Shown here piece by piece: positions 50,150-61,723 of a stretch of DNA of 64,000 nt. This DNA is from Paralvinella palmiformis. Lineage: Eukaryota; Annelida; Polychaeta; Terebellida; Alvinellidae. Under the pieces are notes generated by a model that searched no databases, was not told where the DNA came from, and saw only the letters and a list, made by a program, of their open reading frames with translations. The stretch is from NCBI GenBank assembly GCA_025642065.1, contig JAODUP010000404.1, positions 270,001-334,000 on the forward strand. The letters run 5' to 3'. The translations under genes and the position numbers were made by a program. How positions within the stretch are numbered: the stretch's first letter is position 1; each line of letters starts with the position of its first letter.

Positions 50150-50790
50150 ACATTTAAACTACGTCTGCCTTTTTACAGGAACATTTGGTCTGTTCTTCTG
50201 ATATCCTGTTAGACGACGTATACTGGGAATTATGTCATATGATGTTGTCATGTCAATGGCTATCTGGTAGATCTCATCCCATTGATCATCATTTCGACGC
50301 AATTTAGGCAGAATATTGACTAATACATCAGGTTCCATCACTGCCTTCACTAGGTCGGTATCTTGTTTTTGTAGACTCTCCGATAAGGCAACTGTATATT
50401 GAAACATTGCTTCAGAACCACCAAAGTACAACTAGAAAATCAAACTTCAAGATTGAGTATTTGATCTGTCGTGCCTTAACAGCACCAATTTCCTCGATAT
50501 TTTGGAGTGGATCTACAACGACAACAAATGCATTTTTGAATGTGAACAAAATATTGTTGGCTCGCACTGGCCCATCAGCTTTCGTCTACTTTGAAGTGCC
50601 GCCAAACTATCAGCAAATTCCTGTAATGCATCATGAAATGCCAACATTCTCTTGGGTGAATACTTAAATGCAGGGATTCTTTTCAGGCGTGCATAATAGC
50701 TAAAGTGAGGTAATGTGCTCAGCAATGGGAGTAGACCGCCCCAGATATGGTCTCCATGATCACAGCCTAAACGAAACAAATATGCTGTTG
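50150..50790 (-). pseudogene. hAT transposase fragment, middle part
   Basis: On the minus strand, SLQKQDTDLVKAVMEPDVL, then WDEIYQIAIDMTTS, then IRRLTGYQKNRPNVP matches the middle of DUF4371-type hAT transposases (LQ-K-x-x-D, RxxxxxxWxxI, R-x-x-x-Q-x-x-R-x-N-x-P). An upstream frame (MFRLGCDHGDHIW to SQSRR-like sequence, 50513-50779) lies where the TRW region is expected but is too degraded to align by eye. Stops and frameshifts separate the two. It may belong to the same element as the fragment at 55.2-55.8 kb. Confidence 0.6.
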
Positions 50791-52279
50791 AAAAAGATGA
50801 AATATTCAGTCATTACAAGAAATATATGATACACCTCACATCACACTACATTTTAGCCAGATAATTTTCGGTTGGTTACAAAACATGATGATTTGAGTTG
50901 GGATATATGGGAAAATGGCTGCCACATTATAGATCTTTCATAGAAGATTCGTTTTCTATTTTTTTGACATTTAATATATATAATGCTTGTGATGATATAA
51001 GCAAAGACTGTTTATAACAAGACGTGTTACTTCCCGTTTTAACATGGGGCGCCATTTTGAATTCAAGGAGATCAGCGCCTCTGGCGACCGGGGGTAGGTT
51101 TTCTCGGACAGCTCCCTTCTTTAACATTGCGCCTAATGGCACTGGTTCATTCTGCGCCGCTTTTGGCTGCAGTAACAGGAAAAGTATACATAAATAAAGT
51201 CATTTCTTTCGTTTCCCGAAAGGAAATGAAAGCTAGGGTAAAAATTAGATATGATCTGGCTTTAAAAAAATAATGGCTATTTAAAAAATAAGCATAACAA
51301 TTTGAAGTAGACACGCCCCTATTTGACATGACCCATTCAGTAGGCCCAAACAAGATCTATCTAGATCTATATTTGTATCAGACAAATCTTAATACATTTT
51401 ATTGAATAATATCAACCTATTAATCACAAAATGAGTATGTATGATATACATAAGCTTACAGTTACATGTACTAGAGCCGTTGAAGATGTTATATTGTATT
51501 TTCTTATTGTTAATAATATATTTGGACTTCTAAAATTACATGAGTATAATCAAATATTTTTTCACAGTAATTATAAGTAGCTGAATATTTACATGATCAC
51601 CTGCATCCATATTTATTTTTAAACGTAAGCAATTGGTACTTATAGGTATATATGGACTTCTATATAAACCACTGTTTATAATTTAAATGTTATGAAATTA
51701 ATTATTAAATACCTCAAATAGTGGTAGAAACATTAATTTTGTTATTTTTGCCATTGACAGAAGTAAAAGATGGGTTATTAATTGTTGTCGTGCAGATATA
51801 TGATGAGGAAGGATTTAAATTACTTGAATACTAATTGTAGAGTGTATAATATACACTTCACTGAAACGGAATTCAGGAACAAGACATGCATCCACTGAAA
51901 TCAAAGAGGAAGGTATTAACAGATAGGAGACCTATACAGGAGACAGGGCCAGCTGTGATGGTAATTAATATTTATAAATATTAATGGTGAAACATATTAC
52001 AAATTGGTATAATAAAATTAAATTAAATTAAAAAAACGAGGCATTAAACCCATGAAATTTTGTCAGCCCATTTCATATCTTAATACAAGAAAAGGATTAC
52101 CAGCACCTGAATTAGTACCTGAATTTAATTAGTATACTTCTATTCATAACTTAAAGAAACAGTTCACCATCAGAAAATAATTTTTAAATATGTAATGCTT
52201 AGAACAATAACCAAAAATTCCACAATAATAATCACGAAATATACCTGATATCATAGATATAGGGAAATAATCCAAATTA

Positions 52280-52660
52280 CTACATGGCCGCCATTACGGC
52301 TGCATCGGAAGCCAGATTCGAAGGCGGGAAGGAGAATACTAAAATGCTCTGACGTCACATCGGCGATCTCTATACTGCCGCGGATTAGAGTTTCTCTTGA
52401 GCGTTAATATCTAAGCCATTTTGAATCATCTTCCTCTTGTCAGGTTCCTTCTGGCTGAAACAGATATGGTTGTATGCCATTCATGACGTAATTTTAACAA
52501 CGCAGTTGCGTTACGTTCTGGAACAATTCTTTGCTCACACTTGTTTACATGCTTTTGTATGGGCTCTACAGACTTCAGGTCAACCGGATGCGTTGAAGTG
52601 ACGTCAGCATTCAGGAGCTCCCGGTCTCTGTCTAGTGTCAAAATGGCGGCGCCCATAGGC
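52280..52660. promoter_or_regulatory. CpG-rich inverted module with paired YY1-like and CRE sites
   Basis: Left half: ggccgccatta, then aatgctctgacgtcacatc (52344-52362). Right half, read from the other strand: gcgccgccattttga, then aatgctgacgtcacttc. Both halves thus carry an AATGGCGGC-like site and a palindromic TGACGTCA. It looks like a symmetric promoter or the two ends of a short element. Confidence 0.45.
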
Positions 52661-52804
52661 CATTAAAAGTGTTGGATACAGATTTACTGGCATTGGATGT
52701 GATAGATGATTTTGAGTTAGCTGTCAGAGTAGGCAATGCATGTGTCTATTACATCTCTGGGTATATTCTGTCTAATTTTAAACAGTTCACTGATCTGGAC
52801 TAAA
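52650..52804 (+). pseudogene. Small transposase-like fragment (P element/THAP type?)
   Basis: The frame KVLDTDLLALDVIDDFELA followed by VRVGNACVYYISGYILSNF, ending in TAA, resembles the A-x-x-Y-x-x-GY-x-x-R/K segment common near the C-terminus of P-element and related transposases. There is no ATG in this frame and only about 45 residues match in style. Low confidence. Confidence 0.28.
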
Positions 52805-53650
52805 TGTCATATTTTTGTAGTAGTGGTTGTTTAGAGCTAGAAGCAATTTGGGTTATTTTGTGCATTTGATAACAAATGACTGATTGTAACTATAGATGAA
52901 CCCGTGGCACAAGAGATTTGATGCCGCTTATTGCATGAAAGTACTAATTTCTCTATATCTAACATGTTAATGCAAACATAAACATTGTTACTATTCCATG
53001 TATATTTTGTTCTCAGTTGGGCAGGCCTATATTGCATGGTCTATATTATTGATGTGTAGACTTTAAATGAACTTATGATTTTTTATAGTTATTATATGTT
53101 AAACGGACATGATGAATATATGGTAGAAAGTTTGTAATGAATTGCGTTATGGTTGCGTTATAATAGCTGTATATATGTATATACCCACATAAAATTAAAA
53201 TTAACGAACCATGATAAACTGACATGATGAAAATATGTTTATATGCATTTACCTCATATATACCTAATTGCTTTCATTATAAAAAGAAAATAGACTGTGA
53301 ACTACCCTAATCCACCTTCAATGATCAGCTGTGAAGTGATCGCAAATTATAGACTATGAATTAAGTGACTGTGAAATGACTTAATTCTTTATTTACAGTT
53401 TCAGAGCTTTGATTTTTAGATATCATGTGTGCACAATTAAAGTGTTAATTAACAAGAGAGTATGTGATCATGTAACATATAGTACTAGTATTGGCAATTC
53501 ATTTCAACCAATCGGCACACATGTATACGATCACATGTGGACAACCAGAGAGCTTTTGTTTATCTGAGAAGTAACCCCGGTCGCTTGGTGCGCCACTGGT
53601 TCAAAATTCAAAATGGCGCGGCAAGAGTAACGTCTCTCTATATTTAAGCT

Positions 53651-55149
53651 CTCTGATATAAGTGCGGAGGTCACAGATACAGACCCCAGATTTTTAAGTA
53701 GAAAAGACTAAGTTAGGAAAGACTAAGCCTTTTCAACTTATTAATTCTATGACTTATTTGAACAAAAAGTGGAATAGAATAATAATGAATTCTAAAAATG
53801 TCATGTTTCAAACTCGCGTAATGTCACTATTAGCCCAGAACACAGATATACCGGTTACTGCTTTGTTCTATAACATGGCTATTGAACATGTATACATGTA
53901 TACATGTGAACGTCACAATAGACCTTGTCAATTAAGCTAGTGACATCTGGCGGCAGGATTTAGAACTACTACAATCGGTTCCTGTTAATCGCAGAGTAGT
54001 GGTCCCCGTTCCTTTTCAGTGTGTACGTGAGATATTTGAACGATCATTGCCGGTGATAATGCTCCACGATTCCAGCAGTCAGTAAAGGAAAATGAAAGAT
54101 AAGGTGATATTTTGTATATTTCTATTCAAAGAAAAATTGGAAGTTCTATGTGGTAGTTCGCAGAACATATTTCCCGTGTTTAAGCGGATTGCCGTATTCG
54201 TAGCGAAAGTTTACGTATAGGAAGTGGCTTTCCCATAGTGTTTCTTCAATACACATCTTTTGGCATTTATAATAATATCGAAAATGGACAAGGCAGTTGT
54301 AATACTATCATTTTACCAGAACAATTCAGAGATATCTTCAACAATTTGTTTTATTTGAGGTCATTTTCCGTGTAGAATCGTCTAGCAGTAGGCTCATGGC
54401 GCATGCGCATGTCAGTGATAATGCGCCGGCATAGATGGCATATTTCTAATAAACAAACGGGTTTGCTATTTGGATCGAAAATACTCATCAAATCGGAGAC
54501 ATAATGTGTTACACAAAAGTATTGATTGATAGAGCAATAATCTGGCATTGACATATTGCATTTGTGTATTATTTCTCGTTGAATTAACGCGAACCATGAG
54601 TTGATTTTAAAATGTAAACAAACCCCGTCTGTCGCCATTTCAATTTTCAAGTGATAACCGATACTAGCGGACTTCGCTAAAGAAGTATTTACTCTAATTT
54701 TTTTCACAATAACGACATTTAATAATGGAATATGCTGAACAACAAGAAACTAACCTATCACCAGAAGTATTTTCCTATCTGAATTCCAATTGTATTACGC
54801 AATAGATCGTTTTTCAAACCGAGATGTTCAGAACAAGAATCCAGCCTACAGTGAAAACCATGAAGCTCCGCCTCCGCTGTTCTGGGCTGTGACCCGAAGT
54901 GTAAAAGCCTGCGAAAATTAGTTGGCAAGGTCTATTGCGTCTGGATCACGATCACACGTTCTTATAATGAAAGCTTGAACGGTCGGTGATAGACAGGATA
55001 TATCATAATGTATACGTATAAGACAAATGATGTTAATCATTTAAAATGACTGAATTTTGTGATTTTCTCCTACAACGATGCTTGTCGTTGGCATATCCCC
55101 GTTATTAGTAGTATTAGATAATCAAGCCATTCATATCACAATTTTTGTA
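53651..55149. other. No recognised gene
   Basis: A minus-strand 118-codon frame (54351-54707, MKKIRVNTSLAKS onwards) has an LLEICHLCRRII stretch slightly like a SOCS box but nothing else of that fold. Otherwise no signal. Confidence 0.35.
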
Positions 55150-55800
55150 TCAACAATAAACTATTAATGTAAATTGATACTGCAGCTTCGGTATTTGATT
55201 ATCATATAATGTTTGTTTACAATAGGTAACGTACAGAGCATTATTGAGAGGGATTTGTTTTTTCTCAATAAACCTAACGGACAGGAAGACTTGCTCAACA
55301 ACGCTCATATCTGTTGGTTCGTCAACCAATAATGTGAAGCACGGAACATTATTACAGGCCGTCACTAGTCATTCTCGGACTTGGTTGACAATCAGTCCAA
55401 TTATTTTATTTTGTACCATTGAACTCAGATATTAGGCTTTAGTAGGTGCGTGCTCCAAATGTTGTACCAGCACTTTGTCAGCCTCGACTCTGTATTGGAG
55501 TGTCTTCGCGAAATTTGATCTGTCTTCTGTGTGGCCATGTAGGGGAAATGTCTGTTGTACATGCATGACTAAGGTCTTGATGATAATGCCAAGACACTCT
55601 CGGTTTATGGCGATCCTATCACGCATCTGTTGATTGATATTACCCCTAATATCTTAATGAGCACCTTGGGGGACGACAACAATAGTTTTAGATTTTTCGG
55701 CGCAATCCTGATGGAATGATCCTTCTGTGGTGTAAAGTTTGATCATATTTGCTATGTTAGACCAATCACTAACAGGCAACACAAATTGGTCCTGCAGCAT
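55150..55800 (-). pseudogene. hAT transposase fragment, N-terminal DUF4371 region
   Basis: Minus-strand reading begins MLQDQFVLPVSDWSNIANM and a GSFHQDCAEKSK block. It continues QQTFPLHGHTEDRSNF (family RQGIALRGHRDD-like) and ends in CNNVPCFTLLVDEPTDMSV with EQVFLSVRFIE. That last block matches the hAT catalytic DE-TD-S motif (here DEPTD, with the first Asp of the family present). Two or more in-frame stops interrupt it (about 55435 and 55640), so it is a pseudogene. Its orientation and N- to C-terminal order agree with the 50.2-50.8 kb fragment downstream on the same strand. Confidence 0.72.
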
Positions 55801-56531
55801 GTCACACGTACGATGCGAATATCACACAATTAACCCAATAAACATCATCTTCAGATTACATGTATTTACTTAGGTTTGACACGATATTTCGTTCTAATCC
55901 AGTAATAGTCCATTGTGCAATATTGCTACTTTGATTTTTGAGCTAAATCAATTCGCTGCTTTCATATGTAGGTGCTGTACATTGTCTTATGTGTTCAACA
56001 AACTGTAATGTTGGTTAACGCCGAGGGCCTATAAAAGGCATAACTTTTCACTCGGGTTAGAGAACAACTTGCGACGCCAGACCAGTCGGATGTCAAGTGA
56101 TACCGTTCATGTAGGTAGGATTTGTTTAGTTATCCGAACCCAGAATAACCCTGAGGTTAGCATCTTTGGTGTCGAAATGTTCTATATATAGATCAGCAGC
56201 TAGTTGGTGTATCTATTATAATGGAGTAGCGTCTCATTTTACACATTTCTAATTTATCAATTGACTTACCATAATCTGCAAATAGTATTAAATGTTCTTT
56301 ATCCAGTGTATGTAGCCATTTTATATTCATTTGCATCCCACAAATAATAATAATAATAATAATAATAACGACAATCGTTGTCGTTGTTGTTGTTGTTATT
56401 AGTAGTGATGGTAGTAGTAGTAGTAGTAGTAGTAGTAGCAGCAGTATTTCCTTCTTCTTTTCGTTCTCTTATAGCTGTTGATACTAAGTATTGTGGTCTA
56501 TTAGTGCGGCTTAATACCTCTGTCTTCAACA
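55801..56531. other. No gene recognised
   Basis: AT-rich sequence upstream of the hAT N-terminal fragment. Its missing zinc-finger part would lie here but I cannot find it. Confidence 0.4.
56338..56442. repeat. Compound trinucleotide repeat
   Basis: (AAT)n, then (GTT/GTC)n, then (AGT)n and (AGC)n in succession. Confidence 0.92.
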
Positions 56532-56720
56532 GGGGCGCTTCCGTGGCCTAACTGGTAGCGTATTGGACTACAGATTACTACCACCTGAGTCGGAATCTCG
56601 GCGTGGACATATCTGAAGGCCGGGTGCTTCATCTTGGACTTCGCTTCATTACTTTTTTGAGGTCGCTCGGCCCATTTAACCTACCACGTGCACATCAATC
56701 ATCATCGTCGTCATCATCTG
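56532..56720 (+). mobile_element. tRNA-derived SINE, family 2, most complete copy
   Basis: Head gcgcttccgtggcctaactgg gives an A box, followed by a diverged B box (gagtcggaatctc). The body has ctgaaggccgggtgcttcat and ggtcgctcggcccatttaac, and the 3' end is a (CATCAT/CGTCGT) simple tail. Copies on the other strand lie at 7.1, 8.8 and 63.3 kb. Confidence 0.72.
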
Positions 56721-56859
56721 TCTTCAATACTCGAGATTCATGTTAGTTACCTCACCCGTAGTCCATATCAGTCTAGCCTCTACTCATTGACCAGTCCATC
56801 CTGAGTGTACCCTAACAGAATCCAAGGCTCCCGCTGGCATAGCTCTCTGGCTCCCCCCT

Positions 56860-57000
56860 CACCACGTCCAGGATGGATGGATGTTGTTTAACGACACATC
56901 GGCACAATTTAGGCCACTCAGTGTCCTAGAACGTTTAGAAATAAAACATCACGTCCAGGAGCTGAACAAATAATGTCATAACGTTTCCATCTATATATCA
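56860..57000 (+). repeat. Possible mollusc-type SINE fragment
   Basis: ggatggatgttgtttaacga, then cacatcggcac, resembles the gtttaacgacac sequence common in molluscan genomes. Too short to assign. Confidence 0.35.
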
Positions 57001-57476
57001 ATCTCTCTATTCAAAATATCATGGGTGGGTGACCACGTTAAATAGAGTTGATACAAAATACTCCACCTAGTATATGTTATACGGTTATACATACATCCAC
57101 AGTGTTGTATGGTTCGTGAAGTATTTTGAGTAGGTCTAGTTTCGGCCTCACCATGGCGACTACAATGTTTTCAGTGGCTCATCAGTGGCTCTCAAATAAA
57201 TACAGACTTTGGCCTAGTTTAATATATGTCACGTTGAGTAATATTGAAACCAGTATATCCGTTGAATACGTATTGCAGATGGTGGTGTGGCTTGTACCAT
57301 AACTAGTTGATATTCCAAATGATTAGGGCCAATGCTGCTTTGACTGAGTTTATTTACTGAAGAGAGCAGTCGGTACTGCTCCCTTCTTTTGATTACCACC
57401 AGAATCCTGGTATAACTACACATATTATAATAGCATAACTATAGTGACGTACAAAACAAGAAAAGTTTTAATGGTG

Positions 57477-57477
<1 letters not shown>

Positions 57478-57515
<38 letters not shown>
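57478..57515. repeat. (TA)n microsatellite
   Basis: Nearly forty bases of uninterrupted TA. Confidence 0.95.
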
Positions 57516-57522
<7 letters not shown>

Positions 57523-57834
57523 TAATAAGAAATAGGCATGCTTACACCTGGGTATTCCATATCAGAAACGCACTGACATTTATTAGATATGATGCATAGC
57601 ACATTATATATCACACACTGTATAATAGTAATTGATCTTGGCCTAAAATGTTTTACACACATACGCACCCGCACGTACACGGTTAATGAGAATCTTACAT
57701 AGCCCTTCAGTTATTGTGTTGCCATACAACAGAGTCACATAGTTTTCCCTTTTAATTTCTCTGATTGTTTTAGACATGAATTCATAGGATATAAAATATA
57801 CAACACTAAAGAATACCGTGTTATAAACACATAC

Positions 57835-57898
57835 GCGTGCACACACGCGGGCACGCGCACGCACACCCACATACGCACGGACACACATACACAAGAAC

Positions 57899-57941
<43 letters not shown>

Positions 57942-57952
57942 GAGAGATAGAT
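57835..57952. repeat. CA/CG-rich tract then (GA)n(GACA)n
   Basis: Imperfect acacgcgggcacgcgcacgc tract, then GA, GACA and GAGATA units. Confidence 0.88.
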
Positions 57953-57959
57953 GCTTGTT

Positions 57960-58026
57960 GTTCAGCTTCTATGTTGGAGTGGTTGAAGTATGTTGGAGTA
58001 TGTTGGAGTGGCCACCGGCCCTCACT

Positions 58027-58028
<2 letters not shown>
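57960..58028 (-). mobile_element. SINE family 1 remnant with internal deletion
   Basis: Begins gttcagcttctatgttggag as the 3' part of the family does and jumps, through a small tgttggagta duplication, directly to ggccaccggccctcactgag, the tRNA-like head end. Almost the whole body is missing. A (TA)n tract abuts the head as in copy 1. Confidence 0.6.
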
Positions 58029-58088
<60 letters not shown>

Positions 58089-58090
58089 CC
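58029..58090. repeat. (TA)n(GA)n abutting a SINE remnant
   Basis: About 42 bases of TA then 20 of GA, starting at the end of the SINE family 1 head. Confidence 0.93.
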
Positions 58091-58409
58091 ATGAAATAAC
58101 ATTAAACTTTCTATGGTCATATAAATCTGATATCAATATATACAAAACTAGACATTGGTTAAACATATCTGTAAACAAGAGCAGCTACTGGAACGTCGTT
58201 TCTTCAAATAAGCTGAAAAACACGCATAGAATATTCTGTAAAACGTATATTTGTAACGCATTACTGGCACAATCCAAACCACAATCAATATATCATAAAC
58301 ACCATATTATGTATTAATTACCGAACAAATTAAACAAATCTACACATAATAATGTTTCGTCAATCAAGAAACACGGTCCATTGCTGATCTTAAGACACAC
58401 TTTGATGGA

Positions 58410-59576
58410 CATCAACGTTATAGCAACAACAACAATAACAGTAACGATGACGACAACAACAATAACGATGACGACAACAACAATAACAATGACGACAACA
58501 ACAACAACAATAACGATGACGACAACAACAATAACGATGTCGACAACAACAATAACAATAATAATGACGACAACAACAATAACAATAACAATGACGACAA
58601 CAACAATAACGATGACGACAACAACAATAACAATGACGACAACAACAACAACAATAACGATGACGACAACAACGATGACGACAACAACAACAACGATGAC
58701 GACAACAACAATAACAATAATAATGACGACAACAACAATAACAATAATAATGACGACAATAACAATAACGATGACGACAACAACAATAACGATGACGACA
58801 ACAACAATAACGATGACGACAACAACAACAACGATGACGACAACAACAATAACAATAATAATGACGACAACAACAATAACAATAATAATGACGACAACAA
58901 CAATAACAGTAACGATGACGACAACAACAATAACGATGACGACAACAACAATAACAATGACGACAACAACAATAACGATGACGACAACAACAATAACGAT
59001 GTCGACAACAACAATAACAATAATAATGACGACAACAACAATAACAATAACAATGACGACAAAACAATAAATACGAAAACAACAATAACAATGCACAACA
59101 ACAACAACAATAACATGACGACAACAACAATAACATGAAAACAAAACAAATGAAGACAAACAACAATAACAATAATAATGACGACAACAACAATAACAAT
59201 AATAATGACGACAACAACAATAACTAACGATGACGACAACAACAATAACGATGACGACAACAACAATAACGATGACGACAACAACAATAACGATGACGAC
59301 AACAACGATGACGACAACAACAATAACAATAATGATGACGACAACAACAATAACAATAATAATGACGACAACAACAATAACAATAACGATGACGACAACA
59401 ACAATAACGATGACGACAACTACAATAACGATGACGACAACAACAACAACGATGACGACAACAACAATAACAATAATAATGACGACAACAACAATAACAA
59501 TAATAATGACGACAACAACAATAACAATAACGATGACGACAACAACAATAACGATGACGACAACAACAATAACAAT
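58410..59576. repeat. Purine-A-pyrimidine triplet satellite
   Basis: About 1.15 kb made almost wholly of GAC, AAC, AAT and GAT triplets, in 18-27-base variants such as gatgacgacaacaacaataa. A block of about 170 bases including the rare gatgtcgac recurs about 460 bases later (58537 and 58999), so there is higher-order structure. The region 59060-59175 is degraded. The long frames on both strands are by-products of the 3-base period, not genes. Confidence 0.93.
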
Positions 59577-60175
59577 CTAATAATGATGATGTGGATAATA
59601 ACAACGACAAGAATTACAATTACAATAGGAATAAACAATAAAATGTATTACTCACTCTAAAAATAAAATATATTTCTCACTTAAAATTAAATATACTACT
59701 CACACGTAAATAAGGTTAAAGTTCACAGGAAAAGCTTTCTTAAATTAGTCAAAATGTCAGTGTTATTTATTAAAATCAATTTCAGTCGGACATATATTAT
59801 AATTCTTTCCTAGAATTAAAGTTACAGCAGTTTTAAAACTTGATTTGCTAGCATCTCACATGCCCCAGCTTTAATCGAGAATCTTTAATCGGAATGTGAC
59901 GTCATGTTTGACAAACATAGACGCCAAACACTCGCCGTCGCCTTGTTAGGTGTTCTATATTGTCTTTGTTAAACGTATAAAACAAGACTCGTTTGCGCGA
60001 TTGCCTGCGAAACATGAACAGATTACAGTGGAAGCTAACTTGACACAGCAAGCTCAGCGGGAGACACTTTTAGGAACCTACGTTCGTTATTTCGCCGTCC
60101 ATGGCACGATCAGTTAGATATAACGTGAAGAGTGGCAGGCTCACATAAGATGCCATTCCAAACATATTCGATAAA

Positions 60176-61198
60176 CCAGGGGTCGGCAACAATCGTAAAA
60201 TTGGACTTGGTCGGCGGGCCGGATTAGGCGCGAAACGCGGAATGGGTGTGGATGTTGCAGGGGTCTCCCCTTCCACTGCCAGAAGTTTTTTTAATTACAT
60301 TTTTAAATAAACGGTTCGTAGCATCTGAAACCAAATGCCACCAATATATGAACTTGCTTAGAATTGTATGGTTAGAAAAGTGGAATTTGGATTAAGCCAG
60401 CGGGCAACATGTATTTTCTGGCCTTTTGCGCAACGAGCCATATTTGGCGTCCATCTCCAGTAGCAGTTGCTGAAACTGTCTGTGATTCAAACCCTACTTT
60501 CGCACAAAGTTTACGGTTTTAACGACAACGTCATGCATTTGCAGCGATTTTGCACACATCCCCTCCTGATGGATGATGTAATGTGTTTGTGATGCCTATG
60601 TTTTATCGCGCCTTCTCCATCAAGGCAATAATGCTGTGTATCCGTTCGACCATTCGGGGCTCGCCGTTGGTAGTTAATTCACAGAGCTACTCATATTTCA
60701 GACCAATGTCGTCCATCACCAATTCGACCACTCGCTGGACGTCAGCCGTAGTTGTTTTCCCCTTCACCGCAACTAAGGAAACTAACTCCTCTGTGATGTG
60801 GAATTCCTTGTTGATGCCTTTCACGAATATCGCAAGAAGCGTAATATTTTATGCGTCTTTGCTCTTAAGTTTTCAAACAGACTTTTCTTTTCTGGGCAGA
60901 CGATGGCTGCTTTTTGCCGAAGATTGCCGAACTCTATGAAAAGGACCATTAGCCTATTGGCTTCTCCGCAGCAAAGGATAGTTTAAGATGAGTTAGTCAA
61001 TTGGTTGCTTTGATAATTACGGGGTCAATGACGGCCGAAACCAACATGTAAATGGGCCAAAAGAGATGTGAAAATATCGATACTTTACAAATACTCTAAA
61101 ATCCACAAATGCTATAAACTCTAGAATGATGTCGCGAGACGGACAGATTGCCACCGCGGGCCCGATCCGGCCCCCGGACCGTAGGTTGCCGACCCTTA
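60176..61198 (-). mobile_element. Decayed hAT element with terminal inverted repeats
   Basis: The left end reads caggggtcggcaac and the right end, read from the other strand, ctaagggtcggcaac. GGTCGGCAAC is a common hAT terminal sequence. Inside, on the minus strand, a broken frame has INKEFHITEELVSLVAVKGK, a DVQRVVELVMDDIGLKYE block, then LCELTTNGEPRMVERIHSI. This matches the hAT segment with the T-x-D-G-x-P-x-M motif, with the Asp replaced by Asn here. Stops follow. At about 1.02 kb it is much shorter than a full hAT and is an internally deleted, inactive copy. No clean 8-bp target duplication is visible. Confidence 0.7.
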
Positions 61199-61629
61199 GC
61201 CCAAACAAATCAGCAGTTTGATGGAGAAACTGAATAGAAGACGGGTATGTATGAGCGATAATAAGGTAATCTTGGCAACAAACTAGTAACCAGTTCAAGC
61301 ATTCGTGAATAAGGAAAATTTCATTTATTCGTAACAAAATTTAAATTTACTTAGACCTACTCAAAGCTTCTTATGGCTGTGTATTATAGACACTGCAGAG
61401 CTGTTAAACTAATCTAGTAGGTGTTCCACCGAGGGCGGCACATTCCTGTATAGGCCAAATATGGGAGAGCCCCATGCATCCACCGAGCTCCCGTGTACCG
61501 ACAAATATCACTTTATTTTAAATGACGTGATGTGATAGGAAGAGGGAAATATTTGCATTCAGCCTCAGTGTATTGACTTAGCAATTAAACTTGTACCAAC
61601 ATAAACAAATACACACCAATCCAACTCAC

Positions 61630-61723
61630 AATTAATACTGTCTGTGACGTTTTTCGTGAGTGGTTCAAAGCTGTAGGGCTTGATATCCCTTAGAATATCA
61701 AAACTTTCGTCGGAATCTGACAT
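61630..61723 (-). CDS. Candidate first coding exon, P2X7-like N-terminal motif
   Basis: Minus-strand ATG at 61721-61723 opens 31 codons (MSDSDESFD, then DIKPYSFEPL) ending at a strong donor gtgagt (61629-61624). The acidic start followed by I-x-PYxFEP is characteristic of the many animal proteins annotated as P2X purinoceptor 7-like C-terminal domain proteins, often gene-expanded or transposon-associated. A palindromic CRE (TGACGTCA) lies about 70 bases upstream. No downstream exon was recognised within 1.5 kb, where a hAT relic sits, so this may be an orphan or promoter-captured exon. Confidence 0.38.

Larger units (their letters stand above)
51030..53650. other. Region bounded by inverted CAAAATGGCGC modules
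   Basis: At 51030-51095 the minus strand reads ccccggtcgc ... gaattcaaaatggcgccc, and at 53570-53630 the + strand reads ccccggtcgcttggtgcgcc ... aattcaaaatggcgcggc. The two face each other across 2.6 kb, as terminal repeats would. A small transposase-like fragment sits between them. Whether this is one element is inference. Confidence 0.35.

Noticed and set aside
54351..54707. Possible SOCS-box protein (LLEICHLCRRII)
   Set aside because: Only a short similarity; no LPLP Cul box follows and the remaining sequence has no ankyrin, SPRY or SH2 feature.
58314..59660. Very long open frames on both strands (up to 333 codons)
   Set aside because: They are products of a 3-base-period satellite without stop triplets; compositions are only Asp/Asn, Thr/Ile, Ser/Leu or Cys/Arg/His.
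60583..60939. 118-codon + strand frame
   Set aside because: It is antisense to the decayed hAT transposase read on the minus strand.
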